Assembly (NCBI GenBank): GCA_005223075.1
Contig: NJBO01000008.1
Location: forward strand, 38,050-102,049
Direction of reading: 5' to 3'
Length of the DNA stretch: 64,000 bases
DNA from: a candidate division TA06 bacterium B3_TA06
Lineage (GTDB): Bacteria; Hydrothermota; Tepidihabitantia; B3-TA06
Both the position numbers and the translations under genes were made by a program. Positions 40,287-50,000 of the stretch are shown piece by piece; position 1 is the first letter of the stretch, and each line of letters opens with the position of its first letter. The notes under the pieces were generated by a model. It had not been told where the DNA came from. It ran no database searches and was given only the letters and a program-made list of their open reading frames with translations.

Positions 40287-41852
40287 CTAAGATGGTTGAA
40301 AAGGTGGGATTTTAAAAACCTCCGGATCCAAGTTTTGCGGGCTTCGTTCGGAAGAGGAGAGAGATTCAGCGGTGCATATGGGCAGAGCTATCTTCCACAC
40401 CTTCAAGCTCCTGGTCTTACCCTTGACCTTTACCGGCTCCATTGGGATGAAGTCGAAGTGATCCTTGACTTCCCGGTATACACTATCGGATACCACAATC
40501 TCGCCGCCTTTGGCCACGGTCTGCAGACGGGCTGCGGTGTTAACGCTGTCTCCTATCACCGTATACTCCAGCCGCTGGGTGGAGCCGATATTGCCCACAA
40601 CCGCCTCGCCGTAGTTTATTCCTATACCTACGTGAATGTCCTGTTGCCCTTCAGCGATCCTTTCGGCGTTCATCTCCTCGATCCTTCGTTGTATCTCCAC
40701 TCCTGATTTAACCGCCTTGTATACGTCGTCGTCGTGCTCGACCGGAGCGCCGAACACGGCCATGATGCAGTCGCCCATGAACTTGTCTATGGTGCCCTCG
40801 TTGGCAAAGATGATGGTTGTCATCTCGGTCAAATAGAAGTTAAGGAACGCAACCACCTCTTCAGGCGGCAGCTGTTCGGAGATGGGCGTAAATCCTCTTA
40901 TGTCACCAAAGAAGGCTGTTATCCGCTTTTTCGTTCCCTTCAAGGACTTGGCGAATACATCAGGGTCCTTAAGGATCTCCTCAGCCACCTGGTGGGAGAC
41001 GTAGCGTTTGAACGCATCCTCGATCAGTACCTTATCCTTCAGGTCTTTGGCCATAACGTTGAAGGCAGAGGTAAGATCGCCTATCTCATCATTGGTGGAT
41101 TTACGGATACGGTAGTCGAAGTTCCCTCTGGCTATCTCTGCGACACCTTTGACCAATGCCCTAAGAGGGCGGATGAGTAAGGTGCCCAATCCGAACGCAC
41201 TCAGGATACCTACGAGGACACCTATAACCGTTATGCCGCCAACCACCATCTGAATCCTGCGTGAGGTCTCCTGAAGCCTTGTAAGATCAATTCCTACGTG
41301 GAACTCGCCGATCTTTTTCTCTCCGCCGACCATCACAGGAGCGGCGACCTCGTAGATCTTGGTCCACGGCGGTTCGGTTTGTGTCAGAGCCAGGCTGGTG
41401 GATGCCTCACGATATATCTCTCTGATCCAGTCGGGGAGGGTTACCAGTTGAGCTTCATACTCTTTACCGGGCGGGATAGAGATGGTGCTGGAGATCTTCT
41501 TTTGCCAGAGGGACTTTACCATCGCAATGGAGTCTTCTTGTGGGTTGATCTTAAGCAGAATGGTGGGTGAGACAGCGCTAATGCCCTCCTCGTCAAGTAT
41601 ATAGGCATAGGCGCTGCCTGTGTGCTTTAATGCGTTGTGGGTGAGGGTGGCGAGCTCAAGGTGGTCGCGGTCCAAAAGGGGATCTTCGGCGGAATAAGCC
41701 ACGTTGCGTGCAAGGATGATGCCGCGAAGCTTGATCTCCTCGAGGAACGAGTTGCGCACCAGCCGGATGATTGCAAAACCGGTGCCACCCATCAGGAGGA
41801 ACACGAGGACGACCAGAAGCCCGGAGATCTTGAAGCGGATGCTCGTTCTCAC
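40287..41852 (-). CDS. class III adenylate cyclase with periplasmic sensor and HAMP domain
   Basis: A 521-residue protein: an N-terminal membrane helix (about 10-30), a periplasmic sensing region, a second helix (about 200-222), a HAMP domain (RPLRALVKGVAEIARGNF), then a class III cyclase domain. Metal-binding Asp residues are in FFGDIRGF and KFMGDCIMAVFG, and the adenine-selective Lys is in TIDKFMGD; GDSVNTAARLQ completes the site. It makes cAMP in response to an external cue. GTG start at 41852, six bases after the -10 box, so translation is predicted leaderless. Confidence 0.88.
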   Translation of the reverse strand: MRTSIRFKISGLLVVLVFLLMGGTGFAIIRLVRNSFLEEIKLRGIILARNVAYSAEDPLLDRDHLELATLTHNALKHTGSAYAYILDEEGISAVSPTILLKINPQEDSIAMVKSLWQKKISSTISIPPGKEYEAQLVTLPDWIREIYREASTSLALTQTEPPWTKIYEVAAPVMVGGEKKIGEFHVGIDLTRLQETSRRIQMVVGGITVIGVLVGILSAFGLGTLLIRPLRALVKGVAEIARGNFDYRIRKSTNDEIGDLTSAFNVMAKDLKDKVLIEDAFKRYVSHQVAEEILKDPDVFAKSLKGTKKRITAFFGDIRGFTPISEQLPPEEVVAFLNFYLTEMTTIIFANEGTIDKFMGDCIMAVFGAPVEHDDDVYKAVKSGVEIQRRIEEMNAERIAEGQQDIHVGIGINYGEAVVGNIGSTQRLEYTVIGDSVNTAARLQTVAKGGEIVVSDSVYREVKDHFDFIPMEPVKVKGKTRSLKVWKIALPICTAESLSSSERSPQNLDPEVFKIPPFQPS

Positions 41853-41858
41853 GGGTGA

Positions 41859-41886
41859 ATAATACTCACCCTAACGCCTGAGTCAA
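41859..41886 (-). promoter_or_regulatory. adenylate cyclase promoter (leaderless)
   Basis: Minus strand TTGACT (41881-41886), 16-bp spacer, TATTAT (41859-41864), six bases, GTG at 41852. Confidence 0.75.
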
Positions 41887-41971
41887 GTTATGCGCTGAGC
41901 GTTGTAACGATACCGCCGCCGGTTTCAGAATACTTATCGATACTATTTAGTTTGATTATGTCTAAAAACAC

Positions 41972-42004
41972 TTGACACTGGGGTGGGGGGGTAATGAGTA
42001 CAAT
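41972..42004 (+). promoter_or_regulatory. promoter with poly-G spacer, possibly phase-variable
   Basis: TTGACA (41972-41977) and TACAAT (41999-42004) are separated by 21 bp containing G4-T-G7. Every other promoter in this window has 16 or 17. As sequenced the spacing should be too long; loss of four or five G would restore 16-17. An alternative -10 closer in is weak. Confidence 0.5.
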
Positions 42005-42079
42005 CAGGCGGACAGCTAAATGAGGGCGAGAGATGGTTCGGGGAGAGAGAAAAACGCGCAAACCTAAAGGAGGTACGAG

Positions 42080-42643
42080 ATGCGTACCAAAAAACTCCTG
42101 CTCATCGCTGCGGTGGCGGTGATGCTCGTTGGCGCTACCAGCGCCTACGGTTACTACGAAACCTGGGACGGGTGGTTTAACTCAGGAGAACTCGAATACT
42201 TTAACTCCCCCTTTTACTATACGAATGGTGAAGGCGTGCTTCAGGACCGCACCTATGGTTCCGTCGATTCGTTTTTCGTCAACTTTGTAACTCCTTCTAC
42301 CTTCACCTGCGAGAGTGGCGAATACGAGGGCTACTACATCATGCTTTGGCCGGATGCCAGCGGCTCGAAACCTACAGGTCAAAGCGGCCATAAGGAAGTC
42401 CATGAAGGCGCCACCTGGTCAGGTAAAGCGGTTCTCTTTATACCCAACCCCCCATACCTCCCACAGACTGTTGAGTTCACCCTCGAAGGCACCTGGGATA
42501 CAGAGTTCTATAACGACTACTTCAACTATGTCCCTCACACGCCCACCTATAGCGCACACTGGTATTTTGGCAGTAGTGATCCTCCAGGCTTTACAGGAGG
42601 AGACGGCGGCAGTGAAGGCGAGCGGATAGTCTACATGCCGTAA
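42080..42643 (+). CDS. exported protein, unknown
   Basis: A 187-residue protein with a Sec signal peptide (MRTKKLLLIAAVAVMLVGATSAYG). The mature part is rich in Tyr, Trp and Gly with beta-strand character (YYETWDGWF, YFNSPFYYTNG, TVEFTLEGTWDTEFYNDYFNY) and a Gly/Ser/Asp tail. There is one Cys and no sorting domain. I recognise no family. AAAGGAGG precedes the ATG, and a strong terminator follows. The leader of about 75 bases follows the poly-G promoter, so expression may vary between cells. Confidence 0.65.
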   Translation: MRTKKLLLIAAVAVMLVGATSAYGYYETWDGWFNSGELEYFNSPFYYTNGEGVLQDRTYGSVDSFFVNFVTPSTFTCESGEYEGYYIMLWPDASGSKPTGQSGHKEVHEGATWSGKAVLFIPNPPYLPQTVEFTLEGTWDTEFYNDYFNYVPHTPTYSAHWYFGSSDPPGFTGGDGGSEGERIVYMP

Positions 42644-42659
42644 GGAATCCAAACCCTTG

Positions 42660-42688
42660 GAGGAGGGGGCTTGCCCCCTCCTCTTTTT
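42660..42688 (+). terminator. rho-independent terminator
   Basis: GAGGAGGGGG-CTTG-CCCCCTCCTC followed by TTTTT: a ten-base-pair stem just after the exported-protein gene. Confidence 0.9.
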
Positions 42689-42692
42689 GGTC

Positions 42693-42720
42693 TTGACATT
42701 GCCGGAGAACCGCTTATACT
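42693..42720 (+). promoter_or_regulatory. promoter of the 42740 gene
   Basis: TTGACA (42693-42698), 16-bp spacer, TATACT (42715-42720), short leader with AAAGGAGG. Confidence 0.85.
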
Positions 42721-42739
42721 GAGACAAAAGGAGGCAGTA

Positions 42740-44314
42740 ATGCTTAATATAAGTCTTTTGGCTTTAACCCTGTGGGGCGATGTTCTGGTGCAACCCTTTC
42801 GCATTGCCGAGGCCGAGCCTGGCCACCATCAGGGGTGCGTACGCGCGGCAATGGCTCCTGACGGGCATTTTGCCGTAGCATGGGTAGACAGCCTGCAGCC
42901 TCATGGGGCCTCGCTCGAGCTTGACCTGTATATACGTTTCTTTGACCGGGACGGCAACCCTTTAACCGATGCCTACAAGATAACCAAGATGGCGGATACC
43001 AACCGGATATACTGGCCCTGCCTTGAGATGGACACCGCAGGCAACGTGGTACTTGTGTGTGAGGAAGAAGATAGGGCCAGGTTTGACGACCTGGACAACC
43101 ATTACATTCGTTTTCAGCGTTTTGCACCTGACGGCAGCCCTGTTGGCTCTGCCCAGACCCTGGTGCCGCAGAGGGAGATACATGGCTCTAGGCCGATTGG
43201 TTTGAGCCTTGCAAACAGCGACGAGTTTGCGATAGCCTGGTGTGCGCCAAGCACGTTGGGATATGGCGCATGGGTTCAGCGCTTCAACAGGGAGGGCTAT
43301 CCCAAGGACAAGGCCTTTCTGGCCCACGATGATTTTGGCACTTCTGTCTACTTCAAGCACCCCCAGGTGGCACTGAAGAACGATGCCGGCGACCTGGCGG
43401 TAACCTGGTATGAGTTTGACTCAACTTATCCCAGGTTTCAGGTGTTTGATGCCGCGGATGAGTCCATCCTGCCCTGGGAGCCGATGGGGCATCTGGTGAA
43501 TGAGGATAAATCTGGTGGCAGCCGCGTTGAGGCTTACTGGCTGGATAACGACCGCTTTGTGTTCTTCTGGATTGATTATGTCTGGCCCTGGCATATAGCT
43601 GGACGTGTGTTTGCGGATAGGGGTCTGACGCGCTACCCCATACGCAGGCTGGTGCACGATTCACTGGCACTCACCTGGCCTGACCCTGTAGGGCGGTTTG
43701 CGGTTGCCGTATCATCTGACGAGCGCTTTGCGGAGACGCACACCAGAAGTTACACTGACCGTCCTGATACATCTGATCCGTCCAAGCTACGTTGGTGGGA
43801 TCATGGGGTAGGGATACTGGGATATATACAAGACAACGAACCGATACGCCGGACCAACCTGTTTGAGTACACCCCGCCCTGGGGAGCAGATACCATCAAT
43901 AGCATTATCAACAACTGGCCTCACGTTCAATTCCCTGCGGTTGGGGTGTGCGATGACCGCATCGTTTGGGTATACTCCCGCTTCAACACCGACACCATCT
44001 TCGAGGCCTTTGCAATGATCACCGACTGGGACATGGGGGTTGGGGTAGCGGAATCCTCTCCCAAAATCGTATCCCCTATCCAGCTTTCAGCCTCCCTCAA
44101 CCAGTTGAGCTACAATCTCCCCGGCCAGGCTTCCCTTACCCTCTACTCCGCCGACGGGCGCAGAGTGCTTACCGAGACCATCCAGGGCAAGGGCACCTGG
44201 ACGCCCTCCCCGCCCTCCTCCCAACCCTCCTCCCACCTCCCCTCCGGTGTCTACTTCGCACGGGTCAAGAACAACTCAGCCAGCGCCAGAGCCAAGGTGG
44301 TAATCCTCCACTGA
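42740..44314 (+). CDS. secreted protein with Por-type sorting domain, unknown function
   Basis: A 524-residue protein. The start is short and hydrophobic (MLNISLLALTLW) and should act as a signal peptide. The body has repeated strands of the kind VAWVDS, VVLVCEEEDRARF and IAWCAPS around a xxFAVAWxD pattern seen in exported proteins that report 'monitoring' style propeller blades. The last 85 residues are a Por-type sorting domain (LPGQASLTLYSADGRRVL ... GVYFARVKNNSASARAKVVILH) with a Pro/Ser-rich stretch inserted in it. ATG at 42740 with AAAGGAGG; the frame open from 42671 crosses the terminator and promoter and is rejected. Confidence 0.75.
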   Translation: MLNISLLALTLWGDVLVQPFRIAEAEPGHHQGCVRAAMAPDGHFAVAWVDSLQPHGASLELDLYIRFFDRDGNPLTDAYKITKMADTNRIYWPCLEMDTAGNVVLVCEEEDRARFDDLDNHYIRFQRFAPDGSPVGSAQTLVPQREIHGSRPIGLSLANSDEFAIAWCAPSTLGYGAWVQRFNREGYPKDKAFLAHDDFGTSVYFKHPQVALKNDAGDLAVTWYEFDSTYPRFQVFDAADESILPWEPMGHLVNEDKSGGSRVEAYWLDNDRFVFFWIDYVWPWHIAGRVFADRGLTRYPIRRLVHDSLALTWPDPVGRFAVAVSSDERFAETHTRSYTDRPDTSDPSKLRWWDHGVGILGYIQDNEPIRRTNLFEYTPPWGADTINSIINNWPHVQFPAVGVCDDRIVWVYSRFNTDTIFEAFAMITDWDMGVGVAESSPKIVSPIQLSASLNQLSYNLPGQASLTLYSADGRRVLTETIQGKGTWTPSPPSSQPSSHLPSGVYFARVKNNSASARAKVVILH

Positions 44315-44352
44315 GAAAGACCTGAGAAACAAAGGGGCCTTCCTTCCAAAGA

Positions 44353-44380
44353 TTGACTTATTTCTTCTCTCGATTAAACT
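44353..44380 (+). promoter_or_regulatory. addB promoter (leaderless)
   Basis: TTGACT (44353-44358), 16-bp spacer, TAAACT (44375-44380), six bases, ATG at 44387. Confidence 0.7.
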
Positions 44381-44386
44381 GAGCCG

Positions 44387-47086
44387 ATGACCCGTAACAC
44401 CAGTAACACCCGTAACACACCTCTCAGACTGCTTGCGCGGCGTCCGCTTTGTTCGCCTGGGTTCACACGTAAGTTGCTTTCAGAGCTTAAGATAGCCGAA
44501 CGGTTTGCCCCTGAAGAGATCCTTTACCTTACCCCGAACAAGCGCCGGGCACGCTCGGCTCTATTTGAGATACTCTCCTTGTATCGAGGCAACGTCATGC
44601 AAACACCAACCTGTCTTACGATTCAAACACTGGCTGAGAATCTGGTGAGGGCCAACTCCCAAAAGGGCATCGTGGACGAGCGCGACCGACGGTTCATCCT
44701 GCTCAAGCTGATTCATGAATCTCGAGACCTCATGTTTCGCGAGGAGCACTTGGGGCTTCTTTCAACCCTCTACGCCGAACTCAGGCGGCACCATCCCGAG
44801 GGGTGGGCAAAGATTCCCCCACTCGCTCGCGAGGTGATCTTCGATACGGACACCGAACTCCGCCTCAAGCAGGCTGTCGAACTCCTTGCGCGTTACGATA
44901 AGTATCTGGAAGAGCAGGGGTTGATAGATCATGAGGCACTTCTTGAAGAGGCTGTGGCAGAGATTTTCTCGCTGTCTCAGAAACTCCTGATCCTCGAGGG
45001 TTACTTTGAGCCGTGGAGGGTTGAGCAAAACCTCTTTGATGCTATCCTGGATCACGTCCCTGAGGTTGTGGTCATCATTCCGGACGACCCGCTCGCCGCC
45101 AAAGGCGAGAGGTTTTTCCTTTCATATAAGCTTCCCCAGCGTCCCACTCCAGAACCGTCCCCTGCGCCCCAATCCACCTGGCATCGTTTCCCATCGCGCG
45201 AGGACGAGGTAGCCGCAATTGCCCGACGCATATGTGCCCTGGCCGAAAAGGGGGTCTATCCAGACGAGATCGTCGTTCTCTTTCCTGCACTTGAGATCTA
45301 CCGACCAATCGTTGAACGGGTTTTTGCGAGATATGGACTCAATCCTCGGATTTCACTTCGACCTCGGTTAGAGAGTTTTCCCGCTATCAGAGGAGTTCTT
45401 GATCTTCTACGCGCCGCAGAGCAGGGGTTCCGCCGCCGCGACGTGGTTGGGATTTGCCTCTCACCTAACTTTAAAAAGGTTCCTGAATCCGTGCGCCGTT
45501 GGGTGGACGTGCTTTCGCGCGAGGAGGGTATAATCTCAGGCGAGAAGTCCTGGACCGACTGGTTCCTCTCCGATGTTTGCTCGAGGCTCGTGGATCATCA
45601 CCAGGCAGCAAAGATCGTTGCCGAGATACGAGGCTTCATGGGTCGGTTTATCAAAGAGCTCAAACGGCTCATCAGTTCTGTATCCGTTGAGGGGCTTGTA
45701 AAGAGACTGCGCAGGGTTCTTTCCTGGCTCGGCTGGGAGGTGGACGAGGAGCTGCGCCAGGGGTTTGAAGAGATTTTGGAGAAGCTTGTTCGAATGACCG
45801 AGCTGGCTGGTGAGGCAAAGGTCAGTCCGCACTTTGCCCGCGAGACCCTGGAGATCCTTTTAAGAAAGGAGATACCGAAGCCCGAAGAAGAGGAAGAATC
45901 CAGCGCTGTTCGTGTCATGCCGCTGGTGGAGACCCGGTGGCTGGATGTTTCATACCTCTTTGTCGGCGGTCTGGTGGACGGTGAGTTTCCGCATCGTCCT
46001 TACCGCGACCTTTTGCTTCCTGAACGTCTGCGCCAGGCTTTAGGTCTGCCAACTGTGGAGGATGAGTTTGCCAACGCGGAGTTCGAGTATCGCAGGCTCA
46101 TGGCCATGGCCCGCAAGAAGGTGTTTTTGTCCGCCCCATCCATGGAAGCTGATCGGCCCATGATCCCAAGTGTCTTCCTTGCCGAGCGTAAGGAGGATAC
46201 ACAGCCGGAAGATCTCACCATCTACTGTGAAGAGGAGCAGCAGATCCTTGAACCGGCAGATCGTGGTGAGCCGCAGGAAGGCGTTATGCTCACCGATTCA
46301 GGCTCCCTTGAACTCATAAATACCCGCTTCGGTCCCAAGCATCCCTTCAGGGTCACGCTGCTTGAGGTCTATCGCAACTGTCCCTACCGCTACTATCTTC
46401 GTGCGGTTCTTGGCCTGGGGCCTTATGAAGAGCCCACGGCCGAGCCTGAAGCAAGGCTGCTGGGCACTATCCTTCACTCCGTGCTTGAGCGTTTGTTCAA
46501 GGGCAACCCTGATCCGCAGCGTATAGATGACCGGCTCTGGGATCTTCTGATCCAGGAGCTTGACAGGCGCAGGCTCAACCCTTTTGTTCGACTGTGGATA
46601 GAGGACTGGGCAGGTGCACGCAAGGATTGGTTCCGCGACGAGGAAACGGCACGCGCCGATGCTGGCTGGCAGACTGATCCGGACTGGCTTGAGCGCAACC
46701 TCGAACTCTTCTTTGAGCAGGAGGGTTTTACCTTGAGGGGTCGGGTGGACAGGGTGGACTGGCAAGAAAGACGCGCACGGGTGCTCGATTATAAAACAGG
46801 CCAGGGGCGCTACTTCAGGCGCAAGATCAGAAAGGGAGAATCCATTCAGCTTCCCCTGTACTGCGAGATGATTCGCCGGCTGCAGGGGGCTCGGATTGAT
46901 TCATTCGGCATCTACAGTTTTTATGACTCCAAGATAGAGGAGATATCGCCGCCGGACGAGTCAATCCTTGCTGCTGTGGGGTTTGCAAAGGAAGCTATCG
47001 AAGGGATACGTTACGGTCATTTCCAGGCTGAAGGAGATCAGGTGTGCAGATATTGTGAATACAACGAATTTTGCGGGGCGCGATGA
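44387..47086 (+). CDS. addB: AddB-like helicase/nuclease subunit
   Basis: An 899-residue protein of the AddB/RexB type, the inactivated-helicase and nuclease subunit that recognises Chi-like sites and processes double-strand breaks with AddA. The N-terminal ATPase motif is degenerate (LTPNKRRAR). The C-terminal PD-(D/E)XK nuclease is clear (GRVDRVDW ... VLDYKTGQG), and an FeS staple is formed by a Cys in VYRNCPYRYYL with CRYCEYNEFCGAR at the end. The first codons (MTRNTSNTRNT) are translated CCGTAACAC repeats. Leaderless promoter; the stop overlaps the addA ATG. Confidence 0.85.
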   Translation: MTRNTSNTRNTPLRLLARRPLCSPGFTRKLLSELKIAERFAPEEILYLTPNKRRARSALFEILSLYRGNVMQTPTCLTIQTLAENLVRANSQKGIVDERDRRFILLKLIHESRDLMFREEHLGLLSTLYAELRRHHPEGWAKIPPLAREVIFDTDTELRLKQAVELLARYDKYLEEQGLIDHEALLEEAVAEIFSLSQKLLILEGYFEPWRVEQNLFDAILDHVPEVVVIIPDDPLAAKGERFFLSYKLPQRPTPEPSPAPQSTWHRFPSREDEVAAIARRICALAEKGVYPDEIVVLFPALEIYRPIVERVFARYGLNPRISLRPRLESFPAIRGVLDLLRAAEQGFRRRDVVGICLSPNFKKVPESVRRWVDVLSREEGIISGEKSWTDWFLSDVCSRLVDHHQAAKIVAEIRGFMGRFIKELKRLISSVSVEGLVKRLRRVLSWLGWEVDEELRQGFEEILEKLVRMTELAGEAKVSPHFARETLEILLRKEIPKPEEEEESSAVRVMPLVETRWLDVSYLFVGGLVDGEFPHRPYRDLLLPERLRQALGLPTVEDEFANAEFEYRRLMAMARKKVFLSAPSMEADRPMIPSVFLAERKEDTQPEDLTIYCEEEQQILEPADRGEPQEGVMLTDSGSLELINTRFGPKHPFRVTLLEVYRNCPYRYYLRAVLGLGPYEEPTAEPEARLLGTILHSVLERLFKGNPDPQRIDDRLWDLLIQELDRRRLNPFVRLWIEDWAGARKDWFRDEETARADAGWQTDPDWLERNLELFFEQEGFTLRGRVDRVDWQERRARVLDYKTGQGRYFRRKIRKGESIQLPLYCEMIRRLQGARIDSFGIYSFYDSKIEEISPPDESILAAVGFAKEAIEGIRYGHFQAEGDQVCRYCEYNEFCGAR
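44389..44425 (+). repeat. CCGTAACAC repeats inside the addB start
   Basis: ACCCGTAACACCAGTAACACCCGTAACACACC, three units here in coding frame and read as RNTSNTRNT. Confidence 0.75.
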
Positions 47087-50000
47087 ATCCTCGTAAACGC
47101 CGTCCTAGACCTACTCACCTCAACGTTAAGCGCAGCCTTGTTGTGTCTTCGCCTGCCGGTTCGGGCAAGACCCAGAAGCTCGCTGAACGCTACGTAGCGC
47201 TTCTTAAGTCCGGGGTTTCACCCGAGCGTATCCTTGCCATAACATTTACCGAGAAGGCGGCCGCAGAGATGAAGGAAAGGGTTCTTGAAATCCTGCGCGA
47301 GCGTCTGCCTGCTCTTCATAGAAAGATTCAGCCCAAGCTCTCCAGGTTCCGCATCTCAACCGTCCACGCCTTTGCCCGCTCTGTATTGGAGCGGTTCGCG
47401 TTCCAGCTTGATCTGGCGCCCAACCTTGAGGTGCTTGACGCTATCGAGGCCGAGCTTATGCGCGAGGAGGTTATACGCGAGGGGCTGATTCAGTTGGGTT
47501 CGCTGGATAACGAAGCATCTTTGTGGGTGCGTCACCTTACACTTACCCTGGGCTGGAGTAAGCTGCAGCGGAACGTCCGTTCCCTGTTCCAACATATACC
47601 ACAGAGTTATCTGGCGCTGGATGGAGGTGCGTGTGATCTTTCGGATCAGTATTATGACGCCTGGGGGAGCCTGAGGAGGGTTTGGGGCGAGGAGTTCTGG
47701 CAGGCATCGGGTTTTGCAGAGATTTGTGCTCCATCGAATGAACGCGAGCACCTGCGAGCGATACTTTCCCTCTTTTCCAGACTCGCTCCCCGGTTCCTTA
47801 CACAGAAAGGCGCTTTAAGAAAGAGGCTACCCAGGGGCGAGCCGGAGCGTGAGGAGTTTACAAGGAGGGGAGAGGCGTTTCTTCGTTATCACGAGGTCTT
47901 CTGGCGCTGGCATGCTTCTGTTCAAACCAGGGGATTGCTTTACGTTTTTCGCCACCTGGCCGAGCGCTACGAGCGCCGCAAGCGAGCCGAGCGGGTGCTG
48001 GACTTCGGCGATCTGGAATACAAGCTCTATCATGTCCTCTATCATTCCCCAAACTGGTCGAACGTCCTTCAAAGCTTTGACGAGCAGACCGACCACATCC
48101 TTTTAGATGAGTTCCAGGATACCAACGGTCTTCAGTGGGCGATAGTTTCAAAGCTTATCGAGGAGTGGCGCTCCGGGATGGGTGCGAAGCGTGAGCTTGG
48201 CAAGATCCCGACACTCTTTCTTGTAGGGGATGTTCGGCAGTCCATCTACCTCTTCCGAGGCGCGAACGTTGAGGTTTTCAAGCGGGCGGCAAGAGAGCTA
48301 CAGACATGGATGCAGGCAGGGTTTGACGAGGTGGTGATTCGCGAGAACTACCGCAGCCTTCCTTTGATAATTGATTTCGTCAACCTTCTCTTCTCAAGGT
48401 TGATGCAAGGCGGGGATCAAGACTGGCAGACCGCCTACGAGGAGTTCCGTCCCATGCGTAATCCAGGCAAGCAGGGGCACGTGGAGATCCTCTTGACCAG
48501 GGTCGGCGAAAAGCTTCGTATGGCCGAACAGAAGCAGGCGGAGGCCGAGACCGTTGCAGCGCGCATCAAGGAGATCGTGGGCACCCTGCCGGTATTCGAG
48601 AAGGACGAAAACGCAGAAGAGGTTGAGAGACCTTGCAGATACGAAGACGTAACTATCCTCTTGCGGCGACGCACCCATCTTGCCAGGTATGAGGAGGCGC
48701 TGCGCCGTCGCCGCGTTCCATTTGTGGTGGTCCAGGGCACAGGCTTTCACGCCTCCCCGGAGGTGGTGCTCTTGCGGCAGCTGGTGCGGTTCCTTGCCAA
48801 TCCGGCAGAAGATACCGCTCTTTATGGCATCCTTCGTTCCCCGCTCTGCGGGCTTTCAGAGTCCCAGATACTTGAGATATCCTTCTCAGATGAAGGCGGG
48901 AGCCTCTGGGAGAAGCTTACTTTATCCTCAATCCCGGCAACCAAGAATACGGTTGAGTGGTTGAAAAGCGCGAGAGAGAAGGTGGATGTGCTGGGCTCCG
49001 CGGTTCTATTCGAACAAATCCTTCGCGGGCGAGGCCTGTGGTCTTACTTTGCCGACCGGCAGGAGGCAGAAAACATCCGCAAGTTCTTAAGGCTTCTGGA
49101 GGAGTTCGACTCCGAAGGTCTGTGCATGTTTAAGATCGCCGAGCGGCTTGAGCGCATGAGCACCCGCGCCGAGGAGCCTAAGGCCAACGTTAACACCGAG
49201 GGGATGGATGCTGTTCGAATCATGACCATCCACGCGGCCAAGGGGCTTGACTCGCGCGTGGTGTTCCTTGTCGGTATGGACGAACGCACCCGAAAGCCAG
49301 GGGCACTGGCGGTTCGGGAAGAGGCCGAGAGGGTGATCTTGACATTTACTGACTCGGCTTACAAGGAGCATCCGGAGCGTTTGTTGTGGGAGGCAAAACA
49401 GGAATCCGAACAGAAGCGGCTCTTCTACGTGGCCTGCACCCGCGCCCGCGACGCACTGTTTTGCTCCGGGGTCTGGAACGGCAAGGTATCGGGTTGGCTT
49501 AGCTATCTTGTGGAGGGTTTAGGGCTGAGGGAGGTTATGGGCAGCCTTGAGATCCCCGACGCTCCCCACGCGGTATCGCTTCAGATACGCGAGCAGGTCC
49601 CGGAAGAACTCGCCGCTTCAAAGGAACCAAAGACTGAACTTCCTGCGGTAATCCTTGAGCGAAACTGGCCGCAGCGCAAGCGCAGACTGCGCAGGGTGAG
49701 CGATGATCTGGAGATGCGCTATTACCAGGGCAAGGGATTGTGGCACTTCGGCGAGATCATCCACTCGGTGCTTGAACGTATCTCCAGCGGAATCGCTACT
49801 CCGAATCCCCAATCCATCAACCAGGCGGTGCGTTCACTGGTGCTCTCCTTTGATCTTGCGCCATCCAGGGTTGAAGAGTATCAAACCAGGGTAGCAGAGC
49901 ACATCGCCGCGCTTCGTGAATCTGGTCTCTTGGAGCAGATAGTTCTTCCTCAGGCGAACAGCGCAAGTGAAGTTCCATTTGTGATTCGAGAGGATGAGGA

